A stretch of DNA of 64,000 nucleotides, taken from positions 2,478,028-2,542,027 of the forward strand of contig NC_092235.1 of assembly GCF_036320965.1 (NCBI RefSeq), read 5' to 3'. The stretch's first letter is position 1. Every line of letters begins with the position of its first letter. A program made the translations under genes and the position numbers. Origin of the DNA: Panulirus ornatus. Lineage: Eukaryota > Arthropoda > Malacostraca > Decapoda > Palinuridae. The notes beneath the pieces are model-generated. The model was not told the origin of the DNA and ran no database searches. It worked only from the letters and a program-made list of their open reading frames with translations. Positions 22,440 through 34,521 of this stretch are shown here, piece by piece.

Positions 22440-24556
22440 ACTGGGTGTACGGCCTGGGTGTGCGGCCTGGGGTCGCCTGTGTGTGCGGCTTGGGTGTGCG
22501 GCCTGGGGTCGCCTGTGTGTGCGGCCTGGGTGTGCAGCCTGGGTGTGCGGCCTGTGTGTGCGGCCTGGATGTGCGGCCTGGGGTCGCCTGTGTGTGCGGC
22601 CTGGGTGTGCAGCCTGGGTGCGCGGCCTGTGTGTGCGGCCTGGATGTGCGGCCTGGGGTCGCCTGTGTGTGCGGCCTGGGTGTGCAGCCTGGGTGTGCGG
22701 CCTGTGTGTGCGGCCTGGGTGTGCGGCCTGGGGTCGCCTGTGTGTGCGGCCTGGGTGTGCAGCCTGGGTGTGCGGCCTGTGTGTGCGGCCTGGGTGTGCG
22801 GCCTGGGGTCGCCTGTGTGTGCGGCCTGGGTGTGCGGCCTGGGGTCGCCTGTGTGTGCGGCCTGGGTGTGCGGCCTGGGTGTGCGGCCTGGATGTGCGGC
22901 CTGGGTGTGCGGCTTGGGGTCGCCTGTGTGTGCGGCCTGGGTGTGCGGCCTGGGTGTGCGGCTTGGGGTCGCCTGTGTGTGCGGCCTGGGTGTGCGGCCT
23001 GGGTGTGCGGCCTGGATGTGCGGCCTGGGGTCGCCTGGGTATGCGACCTGGGTGTGCGGCCTGGGGTCGCCTGTGTGTGCGGCCTGGGTGTGCGGCCTGG
23101 GTGTGCGGCCTGGGGTCGCCTGGGTATGCGACCTGGGTGTGCGGCCTGGGGTCGCCTGTGTGTGCGGCCTGGGTGTGCGGCCTGGGTGTGCGGCCTGGGT
23201 GTGCGGCCTGGGGTCGCCTGGGTATGCGACCTGGGTGTGCGGCCTGGGGTCACCTGGGTATGCGACCTGGGTGTGCGGCCTGGGGTCGCCTGGGTATGCG
23301 ACCTGGGTGTGCGGCCTGGGGTCACCTGTGTATGCGACCTGGGTGTGCGGCCTGGGTTCGCCTGTGTGTGTAGTCTGGGTGTGCGGCCTGGGTGTGCGGC
23401 CTTGGGTCGCCTGGGTATGCGACCTGGGTGTGCGACCTGGAGTCGCCTGTGTGTGCGGCTTGGATGTGCGACCTGGGGTCGCCTGGGTGTGCAGCCTGGG
23501 TGTGCGGCCTGTGTGTGCAGCCCGGGTGTGCGGCCTGGGGTCGCCTGTGTGTGCGGCCTGGGTGTGCAGCCTGGGTGTGCGGCCTGTGTGTGCGGCCTGG
23601 ATGTGCGGCCTGGGGTCGCCTGTGTGTGCGGCCTGGGTGTGCAGCCTGGGTGTGCGGCCTGTGTGTGCGGCCTGGGGTCGCCTGGGTTTGCGGCCTGGGT
23701 GTGCGGCCTGGGTTCGCTTGTGTGTGTAGTCTTGGTGTACGGCCTGGGTGTGCGGCCTATGTGTGCGGCCTGGATGTGCGGCCTGGGGTCGCCTGTGTGT
23801 GCAGCCTGGGTATGCGGCCTGGGGTCGCCTGAGTGTGCGGCCTGAATGTGCGGCCTGGGGTCGCCTGGGTTTGCGGCCTGGGTGTGCGGCCTGGGTTCGC
23901 CTGTGTGTGTAGTCTGGGTGTACGGCCTGGGTGTGCGGCCTTGGGTCGCCTGGGTATGCGGCCTGAGGTGTGCGGCCTGGGTGTGCGGCCGGGGGTCGCC
24001 TGGGTGTGCGGCCGGGGGTCGCCTGGGTGTGCGGCCTGGGGTCGCCTGTGTGTGCGGCCTGTGTGCGCGACCTGGGTGTGCGGCCTGGGTGTGCGGCCTG
24101 GGTTCGCCTGTGTGTGTAGTCTGGGTGTACGGCCTGGGTGTGCGGCCTTAGGTCGCCTGGGTATGCGGCCTGAGGTGTGCGGCCTGGGTGTGCGGCCGGG
24201 GGTCGCCTGGGTGTGCGGCCGGGGGTCGCCTGGGTGTGCGGCCTGGGGTCGCCTGTGTGTGCGGCCTGTGTGCGCGACCTGGGTGTGCGGCCTGGGTGTG
24301 CGGCCTGGGTTCGCCTGTGTGTGTAGTCTGGGTGTACGGCCTGGGTGTGCGGCCTTGGGTCGCCTGGGTATGCGGCCTGAGGTGTGCGGCCTGGGTGTGC
24401 GGCCGGGGGTCGCCTGGGTGTGCAGCCTGGGTGTGCGGCCTGGGGTCGCCTGGGTGTGCGGCCTGGGTGTGCGGTCTGGGGTCGCCTGTGTGTGCGGCCT
24501 GGGTGTGCGGCCTGGGGTCGCCTGGGTGTGCAGCCTGGATTCGTTTGGGTGTACGG
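22440..24556. repeat. GC-rich 13-bp-based minisatellite, 2.1 kb
   Basis: Mixture of the 13-bp step CCTGGGTGTGCGG with GGTCGCC inserts, giving higher-order units, with a 232-bp block repeated near 23870, 24101 and 24310. Rich in CpG and open in several frames on both strands (up to 715 codons). It ends at the broken edge of a LINE ORF2 (24557). Confidence 0.95.
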
Positions 24557-26790
24557 TGCAGAAGATAATGAAGCCATGTATTGTGTTTATCTTAACTGCT
24601 AGAAAGTGTTGGTATTGCCATGAGGTGGCGAGGTATTCGTGTTCGATGGTGTTGCGTATGAGAATAGCGACTCCCTCGTGTCTACTGTCTGGAGACTGTC
24701 GTGATGTATACCCGTAATGTCTAATTTTGTATCCGTTGGTGATACATGTGATGTTAAGTATCACAACATCGGGTTTTTTCTCTTCGAGGAGAGTGGCAAT
24801 CAGATGACGGCCATTGTGATAGCTGTGCACGATAAACTATAAGATTTTTAGCATTTTACGACTTATGGAAGTTTATTGGCCTTCTGTGTCTATTGTCGAT
24901 GAAGGCCGTTGACGCACCGTTTGAGAGTTTCACGTGTATCATGTTTCTAGTCTTGGGTCGGGATCTATCTGGTGAGGGGTCAGGAGAGGGGTGAGGGGAG
25001 GGGAGAGGGTCATTGTCGACAATTTGAAGGTCGAGGTTGACCGTTGAAGGGTTGTCTGGTGTGTCGGCAGGGTCAGGTGCTGGGGCTCCCCTGGAAGGGT
25101 TAGGCTCCGGACGGAGGGATGGGGATGGGGGAGGGGGGGATTGGTGAGTGGAGGTTCAGGGGGAACTGTCGTGGTGGTGGAAGTTGGGACGGTGGGGGTG
25201 GGAGAGGAATCGGTATTTGGAGAGACAGCAGGATTGTTGGTGTTGGGTTGGGGGGTTGTGGATGGAGTTGTGTTAGAGGGTGCGGAGGGGGTATTGGATG
25301 TTGGGAGGGTGACAGGTTGAGTTGTTGGGGGAGAGTTGGAAGTGTTACTGGGGGTCTCCTGGGATACGTTTTCGTTAGGGGTTAGGGTGGCAGACGACAC
25401 AGGGGTCGGTGAGGGATGGTTGTTGGCAGAGGAGCTGAGGAGTGCAGGTGGAGTTCGTACATTGGGTAGGTTGTTATGAGCAAGCAGCAAATTGAAAATT
25501 CTAATGAACTCCGACTTATCTTCCCCGCTCAGGAACAACGCTTTTAGGTAGCACGCATGCATCCTACCTTGTAGGGTGAGGAGGTCTGAAGAATTAGTAG
25601 TTGGGATAGGAGAAGCTTGGGTGGCAGGGGGAGGAGCAGCAGCAGCAACTGTTGCGTAGAGGTGAGGGTTTGTGGAAGGAGTAGAGTTGGATTTTTGTGC
25701 CTGACGCACTGCGCGGAGTTACTCCGTCTTACGTAGGCACAGCCCAGATACAGCAACGTGATTACCTTTACAGTGGACACACTTCGCTGCCTGAACCTTG
25801 TACTCACGAAAACCATGACCAGTTTCCGCGCATTGACTACATGTTTGGTGGGGTTCTTTACAGTTCTTAGTCTCATGTCCGTATTTCAGACATTTGAAAC
25901 ATTGTTGTACGTCGAGATGTTCATCTTTCTTCAGGGATTTTGCTGGCACAGAGATCATGGGGAACAGGACTCCCCGGGAGAGCAGGTGATCGGCCTCGGT
26001 CGGGTTTGAACATTGTATCTTTATTGATCTGGAGTTATTCGGTTTATAGACGTTGATGACATTAACGTCATTGTTTTCGCCATTGATGGCTTCAGCAATT
26101 TCCGTGGGGCTGAGGGTCAAGATAGATGCATCAGCATTATAGGCAATAATGGTACATCTAGTTTGAAGGGGGCAGCGGTCTTGAACGATTTTGGTAATTT
26201 GTTTTAGCTAGTTCATCAAGGAAAGGTTTAGATAGGATTGTATCTAAATCACTATCTTTCCCCAAGCAAATCTTAAACTGGTATTTGTTCGTGGGGAATT
26301 GAGTAACCCTAGTAGGACGGATCTCAGTGGTCTTAAAGACGATGGACAGGAGTTCGAACGTGGAAGGGGGAGGACAGTCAGTTTTGAGAGATTTTAGTCG
26401 TATGTCGGGCGGCATGTTGGTGGCATCAGTGTCCTAGTACGTGAAAACGTGAGTGAGGGACGCTCGACTGTCCAAGGTAGGGGAGAGGTAAGAGATAGTG
26501 TGAGGGTCTCCACCCCGTCAGGTGAGAACAGGTCCACTCCAGCCTCCACTCCTCAGGAAAAGGGATGTGAAGATGGAGTGGAGGCAACGCGGGGGTGTGG
26601 GGAGCAGCGAGGGTGGTGAGGGAACAGCTTGGTTGCGTTAGCTCACCGGAACTGTCGCCCGTGGGAAGGAGGCAATGTTACTATCCGCTTCTTTCTCCTC
26701 CCTCTTCTTTTTTCGGTCTTCTCTCTTCTTTCTTCTGTCTTTTGTCTTCTCTCTTCTTTCGTCTTCTTTCGCCAGACAGACCTTAACGAG
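24557..26790 (-). mobile_element. Jockey-like LINE, third copy, 3'-truncated
   Basis: Minus-strand copy with the 5' UTR (about 26416-26790), ORF1 (24939-26415, frameshifted) and only the first 90 codons of ORF2 (VRSYHNGRHLIATLLE equivalent at about 24825). It stops at the GC-rich minisatellite. LINEs normally lose the 5' end, so loss of the 3' part means later breakage, perhaps by growth or exchange of the satellite. Confidence 0.85.
24939..26415 (-). pseudogene. LINE ORF1 (CCHC zinc knuckles), third copy
   Basis: ATG at 26415 (MPPDIRLKSLKTDCPPP). The frame breaks near 26190, resumes about 26120 (LSPTEIAEAINGENNDV) through the knuckles CFKCLKYGHETKNC and CSQCAETGHGFREY. The last Cys of knuckle 2 is Tyr here, so this knuckle is damaged. 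A frame change near 25720 precedes the Pro/Thr-rich tail. Confidence 0.8.
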
Positions 26791-26919
26791 GAGCGTATTA
26801 TGGAGGAGAGGATGGAGGAGGAGGTGGTCCACTATGATGATAAACATGCTGAGTTCTGGCAACGTGTCGTCTATGGTGACGAAAACACCTTCACCTCAGA
26901 TGGTCATCCACAAACATAA
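26776..26919 (+). pseudogene. Tc1/mariner-like transposase scrap
   Basis: A 48-codon frame reads HAEFWQRVVYGDENTF near its end, close to the W-x-RV-x-F-SDE-x-TF signature around the first catalytic Asp of Tc1/mariner DDE transposases. Nothing else of the enzyme or its terminal repeats is visible. It abuts the 5' edge of the LINE copy. Confidence 0.4.
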
Positions 26920-26943
26920 CATTATGTTGGCCCTAACACCAGG

Positions 26944-26944
<1 letters not shown>

Positions 26945-27023
<79 letters not shown>
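26945..27023. repeat. (CT)n microsatellite
   Basis: Near-perfect CT run of about 79 bp. Confidence 0.97.
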
Positions 27024-27026
<3 letters not shown>

Positions 27027-27150
27027 GCTGTCTATTCCTAACAATATGTGCCTCAGCTTCATCCATATCCATAGATTGGTGTTGTCTGTAGGTTGGAGAA
27101 TGCCTCACTACTGCAACGTAACTGAACGTCAAACAAATTGAAGGAAATAC

Positions 27151-27752
27151 GTAACTACCTGCAGCCTTGTTATCCCACAACATAGTAACTACCTGCAGCC
27201 TTGTTATCCCACAACATAGTAACTACCTGCAGCCTTGTTATCCTACAACATAGTAACTACCTGCAGCCTTGTTATCCCACAACATAGTAACTATCTGCAG
27301 CCTTGTTATCCTACAACATAGTAACGATCTGCAGCCTTGTTATCCTACAACATAGTAACTATCTGCAGCCTTGTTATCCCACAACATAGTAACTACCTGC
27401 AGCCTTGTTATCCCACAACATAGTAACTATCTGCAGCCTTGTTATCCTACAACATAGTAACTATCTGCAGCCTTGTTATCCCACAACATAGTAACTATCT
27501 GCAGCCTTGTTATCCCACAACATAGTAACTACCTGCAGCCTTGTTATCCTACAACATAGTAACTATCTGCTGCCTTGTTATCCTACAACATAGTAACTAT
27601 CTGCAGCCTTGTTATCCTACAACATAGTAACTATCTGCAGCCTTGTTATCCTACAACATAGTAACTATCTGCAGCCTTGTTATCCTACAACATAGTAACT
27701 ATCTGCAGCCTTGTTATCCTACAACATAGTAACTATCTGCTGCCTTGTTAGG
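27151..27752. repeat. 34-bp minisatellite
   Basis: About 18 units, 34 bp each, of GTAACTAYCTGCAGCC + TTGTTATCCYACAACATA. Most differences are C/T at two fixed sites. Most units contain a PstI-type CTGCAG palindrome. Confidence 0.97.
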
Positions 27753-27896
27753 TTTCTACTGTATATATGTCACACAACCGTAACTAGTTTAACATATTGA
27801 CATGATTCACCAACACCTACACAAACGTTAATGATCAATAAAACCTCCATCATGATGTGGTATGTTTGACATACACACTTCACTATCACTTATACC

Positions 27897-28008
27897 GTCA
27901 CAGTGGACGAGTCTGAAGGATTAATTATCGTGCCCTGGCAACCTACCGGACGCACTGGGACGGTGCCAGGTCACGATGATTAAACCTTCACACTCGTCCA
28001 CCATGACT
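27897..28008. repeat. Foldback (hairpin) element, about 110 bp
   Basis: GTGGACGAGTCTGAAGG...CCTGGCA (27903-27940) pairs with TGCCAGG...CCTTCACACTCGTCCAC (27964-28001), about 38 bp with few mismatches and a 23-nt loop. Pairing extends a few bases outward (GTCA/TGAC). The size fits a small foldback MITE or a pre-miRNA-like hairpin. Confidence 0.75.
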
Positions 28009-28009
28009 A

Positions 28010-28478
28010 TAGATGGGTTAATGATGTGTGGCTACTGTATGTTGCCACATGTGCCACACCTGCAACGACCCCGGACGGACCCGTGCTGCTGCTGCTGCTG
28101 CTGTCATCGCCGGTGGTGTAGAGACGTGGCACCACAGCGACCGACCGACGCCGTCCTGGAGTACACGTCACATGGTGACGTCAGCCATGTCTGAGGCTGG
28201 ACTGTGTTAGCACAGCGCCAGGATATACTCGTTGTTTATACATTAATAAAGATGTGAAGCAGGCTTTACTTTGGTTTTCCTGAACATATGACACAATATA
28301 TTGCAAATATAGTATTATATTACCTGAGCGTAATAGAGTACATGATTTTGCCTAACAATTATATTGTAATGATGGCCAGTCAGCGACCAACCATACATAA
28401 TTGTCATACATTGCATTACACAGGTGATGTGTATTAACGTGACACGTGAGGTGTTTGGTCACGTGATTAGATCCATGA

Positions 28479-28509
<31 letters not shown>

Positions 28510-29050
28510 TAAGCACATGACGTCATCCGTTGATCACATTATCGGCACACAAAGATAGGCCTGTATACGTCACCAATGTGAATCACGTGACCCGCTGGTC
28601 TCCCATGATAAATGACCAATGTGTATGACCAATGTGTGTTTATATAAACATATGTTAACAAGGGGATATCGGTAGTTGGCGATATATGGCAACTCCCGAC
28701 ATCAGGGCTACCAACATGTGCTACGACCGACACTAATATTTCAGTGAGTTTCGTAGTGTGTTGCCAAATGTTTCACTCATATTGTACACCGATACTTTTG
28801 TGATGTAGTGTACATACTGCGTCTTATATACTGACATGATTTTCATGGTTCACAAGATACAAGGAGGAATTAATGACCACTTAGCTGAGCCTTAACAATA
28901 CTGAGATATACAATACAAAATGTTAAATGTATTAAGAATATGAACGAGGTGAGGATCTGGTGGAAGGTCAAAGTGGTGGTCAGGTCAAGGTTGGGTCACC
29001 GCAGCCAGACACACAATGTTATTAATGGTCATATCTGCAGTGCATTACAC
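28010..29050. other. No recognisable gene
   Basis: Unique-looking sequence with a short (CTG)n (28084-28101) and a (TG)n run (28479-28504). No supportable coding region. Confidence 0.55.
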
Positions 29051-29052
29051 AC

Positions 29053-30176
29053 ATGTCTCACTCCCCACAGGTGTTAGTGGTGTCATGTCTCACTCCCCAC
29101 AGGTGTTAGTGGTGTCATGTCTCACTCCCCACAGGTGTTAGTGGTGTCATGTCTCACTCCCCACAGATGTTAGTGGTGTCATGTCTCAATCCCCACAGAT
29201 GTTAGTGGTGTCATGTCTCACTCCCCACAGATGTTAGTGGTGTCATGTCTCACTCCCCACAGGTGTTAGTGGTGTCATGTCTCACTCCCCACAGATGTTA
29301 GTGGTGTCATGTCTCACTCCCCACAGGTGTTAGTGGTGTCATGTCTCACTCCCCACAGGTGTTAGTGGTGTCATGTCTCACTCCCCATAGGTGTTAGTGG
29401 TGTCATGTCTCAATCTCCACAGGTGTTAGTGGTGTCATGTCTCACTCCCCACAGGTGTTAGTGGTGTCATGTCTCACTCCCCACAGGTGTTAGTGGTGTC
29501 ATGTCTCACTCCCCACAGGTGTTAGTGGTGTCATGTCTCACTCCCCACAGATGTTAGTGGTGTCATGTCTAACTCCCCACAGGTGTTAGTGGTGTCATGT
29601 CTCACTCCCCACAGGTGTTAGTGGTGCCATGTCTCACTCCCCATAGGTGTTAGTGGTGTCATGTCTCAATCTCCACAGGTGTTAGTGGTGTCATGTCTCA
29701 CTCCCCACAGGTGTTAGTGGTGTCATGTCTCACTCCCCACAGGTGTTAGTGGTGTCATGTCTCAATCCCCACAGGAGTTAGTGGTGTCATGTCTCACTCC
29801 CCACAGGTGTTAGTGGTGTCATGTCTCACTCCCCACAGGTGTTAGTGGTGTCATGTCTCAATCCCCGCAGGTGTTAGTGGTGTCATGTCTCACTCCCCAC
29901 AGGTGTTAGTGGTGTCATGTCTCAATCTCCACAGGTGTTAGTGGTGTCATGTCTCACTCCCCACATGTGTTAGTGGTGTCATGTCTCACTCCCCACAGGT
30001 GTTAGTGGTGTCATGTCTCAATCTCCACAGGTGTTAGTGGTGTCATGTCTCAATCTCCACAGGTGTTAGTGGTGTCATGTCTCACTCCCCACAGGTGTTA
30101 GTGGTGTCATGTCTCACTCCCCACAGGTGTTAGTGGTGTCATGTCTCACTCCCCACAGGTGTTAGTGGTGTCATGT
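29053..30176. repeat. 32-bp minisatellite
   Basis: About 35 units, 32 bp each: ATGTCTCACTCCCCACAG + GTGTTAGTGGTGTC. Variants (CAATC for CACTC, AGATG for AGGTG) are scattered in mixed order. Confidence 0.97.
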
Positions 30177-30399
30177 CAAGATATTTCCTACAAGTGCCTT
30201 CTGTCTGATGTGTAGTTCATTCATATTTACACAATATCCCCTGCATGACCTGACCTAAGACTCGTATTACTCTTCATCTCTTGTAACTGATCCAGAATGA
30301 CAAAGTTCCCTCCATCCTCACTGATCCTGGCTACTGAACCCTCTGGCTATATGTGCTTCCTCCCTGATTCAAGCCTCACACTTGATATATGTGGCACAT

Positions 30400-30545
30400 A
30401 TAGGTATGTATATGTGCATGTGTGGACGTGCATGTATATACATGTGTATGTGGATGGGTTAGGCCATTCTTTCGTCTGTTTCCTTGCGCTACTTCGCTAA
30501 CGCGGAAGACAGCGACAAAGTATAATATATAAAATAAATAGATAA
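30400..30545 (+). mobile_element. RTE-like LINE 3' UTR fragment with (TA)n tail
   Basis: Ends GCGCTACTTCGCTAACGCGG + AAGACAGCGACAAAGTATA and then AT-rich sequence running into (TA)n (30551-30642). This is the sense orientation of the 3' end shared by all RTE-like copies here. Confidence 0.8.
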
Positions 30546-30547
30546 AT

Positions 30548-30550
<3 letters not shown>

Positions 30551-30642
<92 letters not shown>
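30551..30642. repeat. (TA)n microsatellite
   Basis: Perfect TA run of about 92 bp between a LINE 3' end and a SINE 5' end. A second run (30876-30957) follows the SINE. Confidence 0.97.
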
Positions 30643-30643
<1 letters not shown>

Positions 30644-30646
<3 letters not shown>

Positions 30647-30870
30647 CCCTGGGGATAGGGGAGAAAGAATACTTTCCACGTATTCCCTGCGTGTCGTAGA
30701 AGGCGACTAAAACGGGAGGGAGCGGGTGGCTGGAAATCATCCCCTCTCGTTTTTTTTTAATTTTTCAAAAGAAGGAACAGAGAAGGGGGCCAGGTGAGGA
30801 TTTTCCCTCTAAGGCCCAGTCCTCTGTTCTTAACGCTACCTCGCAAACGCGGGAAATGGCCAATAGTATA

Positions 30871-30874
<4 letters not shown>
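30644..30874 (+). mobile_element. SINE-B copy 1
   Basis: About 230-bp element: starts TATCCCTGGGGATAGGGG, then CGTATTCCCTGCGTGTCGTA, a GGAAATC...CCCCTCTCG block, a T-run, CTCTGTTCTTAACGCTACC and finally the core TCGCAAACGCGGGAAATGGC. (TA)n on both sides. At least five more copies lie in this window. Confidence 0.75.
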
Positions 30875-30962
<88 letters not shown>

Positions 30963-30988
30963 TATATATTTATATATATATATATATA

Positions 30989-31400
30989 TGTTCAGGCCCC
31001 GATCACACAAAATCTTTTTCACTCCATCGTTCCACCTCCAATTTGGTCTCCCTCTTCTACTCGTTCCCTCCACCTCCGACACATATATCCTCTTGGTCAA
31101 CCTTTCCTCACTCATTCTCTCCATGTGCCCAAACCATTTCAAAACACCCTCTTCTGCTCTCTCAACCACGCTCTTTTTATTTCCACACATCTCTCTTACC
31201 CTTACGTTACTTACTCGATCAAACCACCTCACACCACATATTGTCCTCAAACATCTCATTTCCAGCACATCCATCCTCCTGCGCACAACTCTATCCATAG
31301 CCCACGCCTCGAAACCATACAACATTGTTGGAACCACTATTCCTTCAAATATACCCATTTTTGCTTTCAGAGATAATGTTTTCGACTTCCACACATTCTT
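30989..31400 (-). pseudogene. RTE-like LINE ORF2 C-terminal fragment, cut by gap
   Basis: Minus-strand reading runs [40 protein letters not shown] and [20 protein letters not shown] to the (TA)n. The upstream part is lost in the N gap. No RT motifs are in view. Confidence 0.8.
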
Positions 31401-31500
31401 NNNNNNNNNNNNNNNNNNNNNNNNNNNNNNNNNNNNNNNNNNNNNNNNNNNNNNNNNNNNNNNNNNNNNNNNNNNNNNNNNNNNNNNNNNNNNNNNNNNN
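31401..31500. other. Assembly gap, 100 N
   Basis: A second run of exactly 100 N. It cuts an RTE-like LINE fragment (minus strand) on its left. The right side is unrelated sequence. Confidence 0.98.
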
Positions 31501-32099
31501 TGTTTTAATTTTTGCTTTGTTTGCATTAACATTTGTCTATTGATTTATAGATTATGGTGGAGGTAACCATTGTCAACTCTTATATTAATGAATGGTCTGT
31601 GGTAGGTTTACTCCCTACACCATCATCCTTCTTGGTTCCAAATCTATTTCAGGCCACCCAGACCACTGGTGCCTTGTGGATGTACCAATGTGACCCTATG
31701 TTCGTACAATTGTTCTTAAGCCCATTTCGTAGGCAGTGTTACCTCTTTGTTTTGTGAAAATTGTCTCCTTACCAGCGAGTATTGTAAGAAAATGGTTTAA
31801 CAGTGTATCTTGCAACTGCATCAGCTACTACAGATAATCAGAAAGTGTGAACATTCAGCGGTTCATGAATGCCAAGCGGTTGTTCAAGCCAGGCAAAATG
31901 TGTGGATGACCTTGACGGAGTAAGCAATGTGTTGATGAAGTTATGGCCAGTGGTGTGGCGAGGGAGGGTCTGGGCAGGCAGGACACGATTGAGTGATGTT
32001 TCGTATCGTCAAGCCTCATTCCTTCCCTTGTCTATGTTTTACTTTTGATGACATTCATAGAGAATGCAGCTAAGGAGTTACGTTTTCTATACACAACAT

Positions 32100-32608
32100 A
32101 GATGCTATTCGTTTTTACAAAATCGTAGTTTACTTGCAAACGGTAAAATCACTCATATGTAGCTTTGCCAGGTTTCCTCCTAAATTTGTTCTCCATATTA
32201 GATTCATCATACGTCAACGTAACAACTTAACAAAGAGATGGTCACGAAGTGCAAAGATGATGAAAGGCTTTGATAATCTCGATCTAACTAATTACCTAAG
32301 GCTAGATCTTCTGATCTAAGTCGTATTAATGGATGCAGTCTGGTGGGAAAACATTCTACCTTCACTGAGGCCAAGTGTTATTTGCTCAACCTAATTGTTA
32401 ACATACAGACTGATGATTCCCCTGCAACTTCCATGGTATACACACTGACCAACTTGGCAAGTGGTACACCGAGTACAACGCCACACCTCCTGACTCCTTC
32501 CCAACCCACATGATGAAGGTCATGGACAACTTGTATGACCGCTACCTAACATTACCTGGACCCAAGATGACATTAAAAATTATTGATAAATTCTATCTTG
32601 CTTGAGAG
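32100..32608 (+). pseudogene. Decayed coding fragment of unknown family
   Basis: Several frames read like protein without forming an intact ORF: RQRNNLTKRWSRSAKMMKGF (about 32214), NGCSLVGKHSTFTEAKCYLL (about 32328) and, one base shifted, TDQLGKWYTEYNATPPDSFP (about 32441) followed by THMMKVMDNLYDRYLTLPGP to a stop near 32605. The hydrophobic and charged spacing looks protein-like. I do not recognise the family. 31501-32100 and 32610-33230 show nothing supportable. Confidence 0.3.
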
Positions 32609-33199
32609 AACAGAATCTTTAATACTAAAGAATGATGGAAAGAAAGAGCAAGATAATATCTTGGGGGATAAAGTGTGTCGATCACCACAGACAAAATTGA
32701 GGATACAACATAGAATAGAGAATTTGTACATGATGATGCTCTTGCTTCCTCTGACGTCCACATGTTATCCACATAAACACAGTACTTTACTACAGTACAT
32801 ACAGTAATATCAGTCGTAACAACACTATGTATGCAGTCGTGATTACCGTAACATGTGAGTGGCAAGATTGGATGACGTAACGTAACAATATCAGACTTCA
32901 TCATTCTCAATAGTTTAGGTGGATCATGTAATATTTGGCGTTGCTTCATGTTTTATCAGATGATAAAATGATGGCTGGTCTAATGACCTTCACAAGTCAG
33001 TGGTCATTAAATCCCACACAGCAACCAACCACTCAGGATGACCAGGAGGGAGCCACCTGGTGCAGACCAAGTGTACCAGCCTGGTGGAGAGGATCAACTG
33101 CTCCACCTCAGGATAAGAGCTGCTCAAGTTCTGTAGTGAGGGACACTCCAAGTGGCATGTGAAACTACCAGTCTTAGTTATAAACTACCGCCCGGCTGG

Positions 33200-33319
33200 C
33201 CGGTGGGTGGCTGAGGCCAACATGAACCTAGGGGCTACACACACACACACACACACACACACCGCCCACTGACCTGACCACCGGCCGGTGGGTGGCTGTG
33301 GCCAACATGAACCCAGGGA

Positions 33320-33352
<33 letters not shown>
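33200..33352. repeat. Duplicated segment with (CA)n
   Basis: The phrase GGTGGGTGGCTGAGGCCAAC...CTACACACAC occurs twice (about 33203-33262 and 33287-33352), each ending in a CA run. It is a direct duplication of about 85 bp. 33353-34360 shows no supportable gene; 33740-34230 has a loose AACTTTTAA(A/C)TC-type motif repeated many times. Confidence 0.8.
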
Positions 33353-33353
<1 letters not shown>

Positions 33354-34364
33354 CGGCGCCAGGCTGGAGGCGGGGCATCGTGACGTCACAGGCAAGTCCC
33401 TCCCCCCGCCAGATCCAAACATGTGTTGTGTCTGGTGATGGCGGTTCAAGATTTCCCACATTTATATTGATCTTTACATTATCATCCACTCCCAAAGTCA
33501 CCTGGCATTCTTGTGTTTCAACAACAGACGTGATATATGCAACACCAGGCAAACATTGTACCATTATCTGATAGGTTAATTGGTGCACAATCAAGAACCA
33601 GTGAATTTCATCGCCGCCATAAGTAAGTAAGGAAGGTGACTTTAATGATGATAAATACGACCTGGTATGGCTGTGTCTACACACTACCGCCATCTGGTCA
33701 ACATTGTACATACCAACCTTTAAACTGTGACATTTAACCACAAGGTTTAAAGTCGCTCATGAAAACGCGAACTTAAAATCTATCCATTTAAATCTACCAT
33801 TCATCAATAAACATTTAAACTCCATCATTTGAACGTAAACCTTCCAGCTGCGTTATTTTACCAGAGTCCTTTAAGATACGTTATATAAACACAAAACTTA
33901 AACTTTACGTTAAGCTTGTGCAAACCATCATTGAAACTCAAACTTTTGAATTAGAATTGTAATGAAATTGCGAACTTTTAACTCTGTCAAATTACAGCTA
34001 TTGTACAAAATGATTCACTTACTTGACAAATTTTAATGTCAGTTAATTTAACGATATCCTTTGTGCTTCATCTCTGAAACACAAACCTTTTAACTTTGTC
34101 TCTAGAACTGAACACAACCATTAAGTTTCATAACTGGAATGGAAATTTGGATAATCTATCAAAATTCGTCATATAACGCGAACTTTTAAATCCTTCCATT
34201 CAGTTGGGCCGTTACTTGCCTGGCTGCCATTCATAATATGTCCTTTTATATTGTATGTTGACTACGCTCTCATTCATTCGTCATTTGGATCGTCTCACTG
34301 ATATTCCATTCATAAACTTCATTCCTGCAGCTTATTTTTGACCGCCATGTTGCTTCCTCAAGGT

Positions 34365-34521
34365 TTATAATTCTTTGTGTATTTAATAATAGAAGATTCA
34401 ATGATATTTCTCGTGGTACTGGAATTAGAGTTAATAATGCCATCTCAGTTATTAACTCTAACTCAAGTACCACGAGAAATATCATTGAATCTTCTATTAC
34501 TGAATACACAAAGAATTATAA
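34365..34521. repeat. Foldback of 73-bp arms within Penelope-like sequence
   Basis: 34365-34437 is the reverse complement of 34449-34521 with four mismatches in 73 and an 11-nt loop. The right arm continues as a Penelope-like C-terminus (next entry), so the left arm is a second, inverted piece of the same element. Confidence 0.9.

Noticed and set aside
22430..24577. 715-codon frame on the minus strand (and long frames on the plus strand)
   Set aside because: It lies entirely in the GC-rich minisatellite; the unit has no stops in several frames on both strands, so the reading is a by-product.
28028..28210. Short protein with Ala run (AAAAAAV)
   Set aside because: Produced by a (CTG)n microsatellite; no other support.
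30150..30180. CRISPR-like array at 29053-30176 and 27151-27752
   Set aside because: Units are contiguous 32- and 34-bp tandem repeats without unique spacers, in a eukaryotic genome.
30765..31532. 255-codon frame crossing the second gap
   Set aside because: The middle is translated from N; only the LINE-derived part (30989-31400) is supported.
33235..33741. 168-codon minus-strand frame
   Set aside because: Ends in a (CA)n translation (VCVCVC) and shows no domain; no start or splice signals support it.
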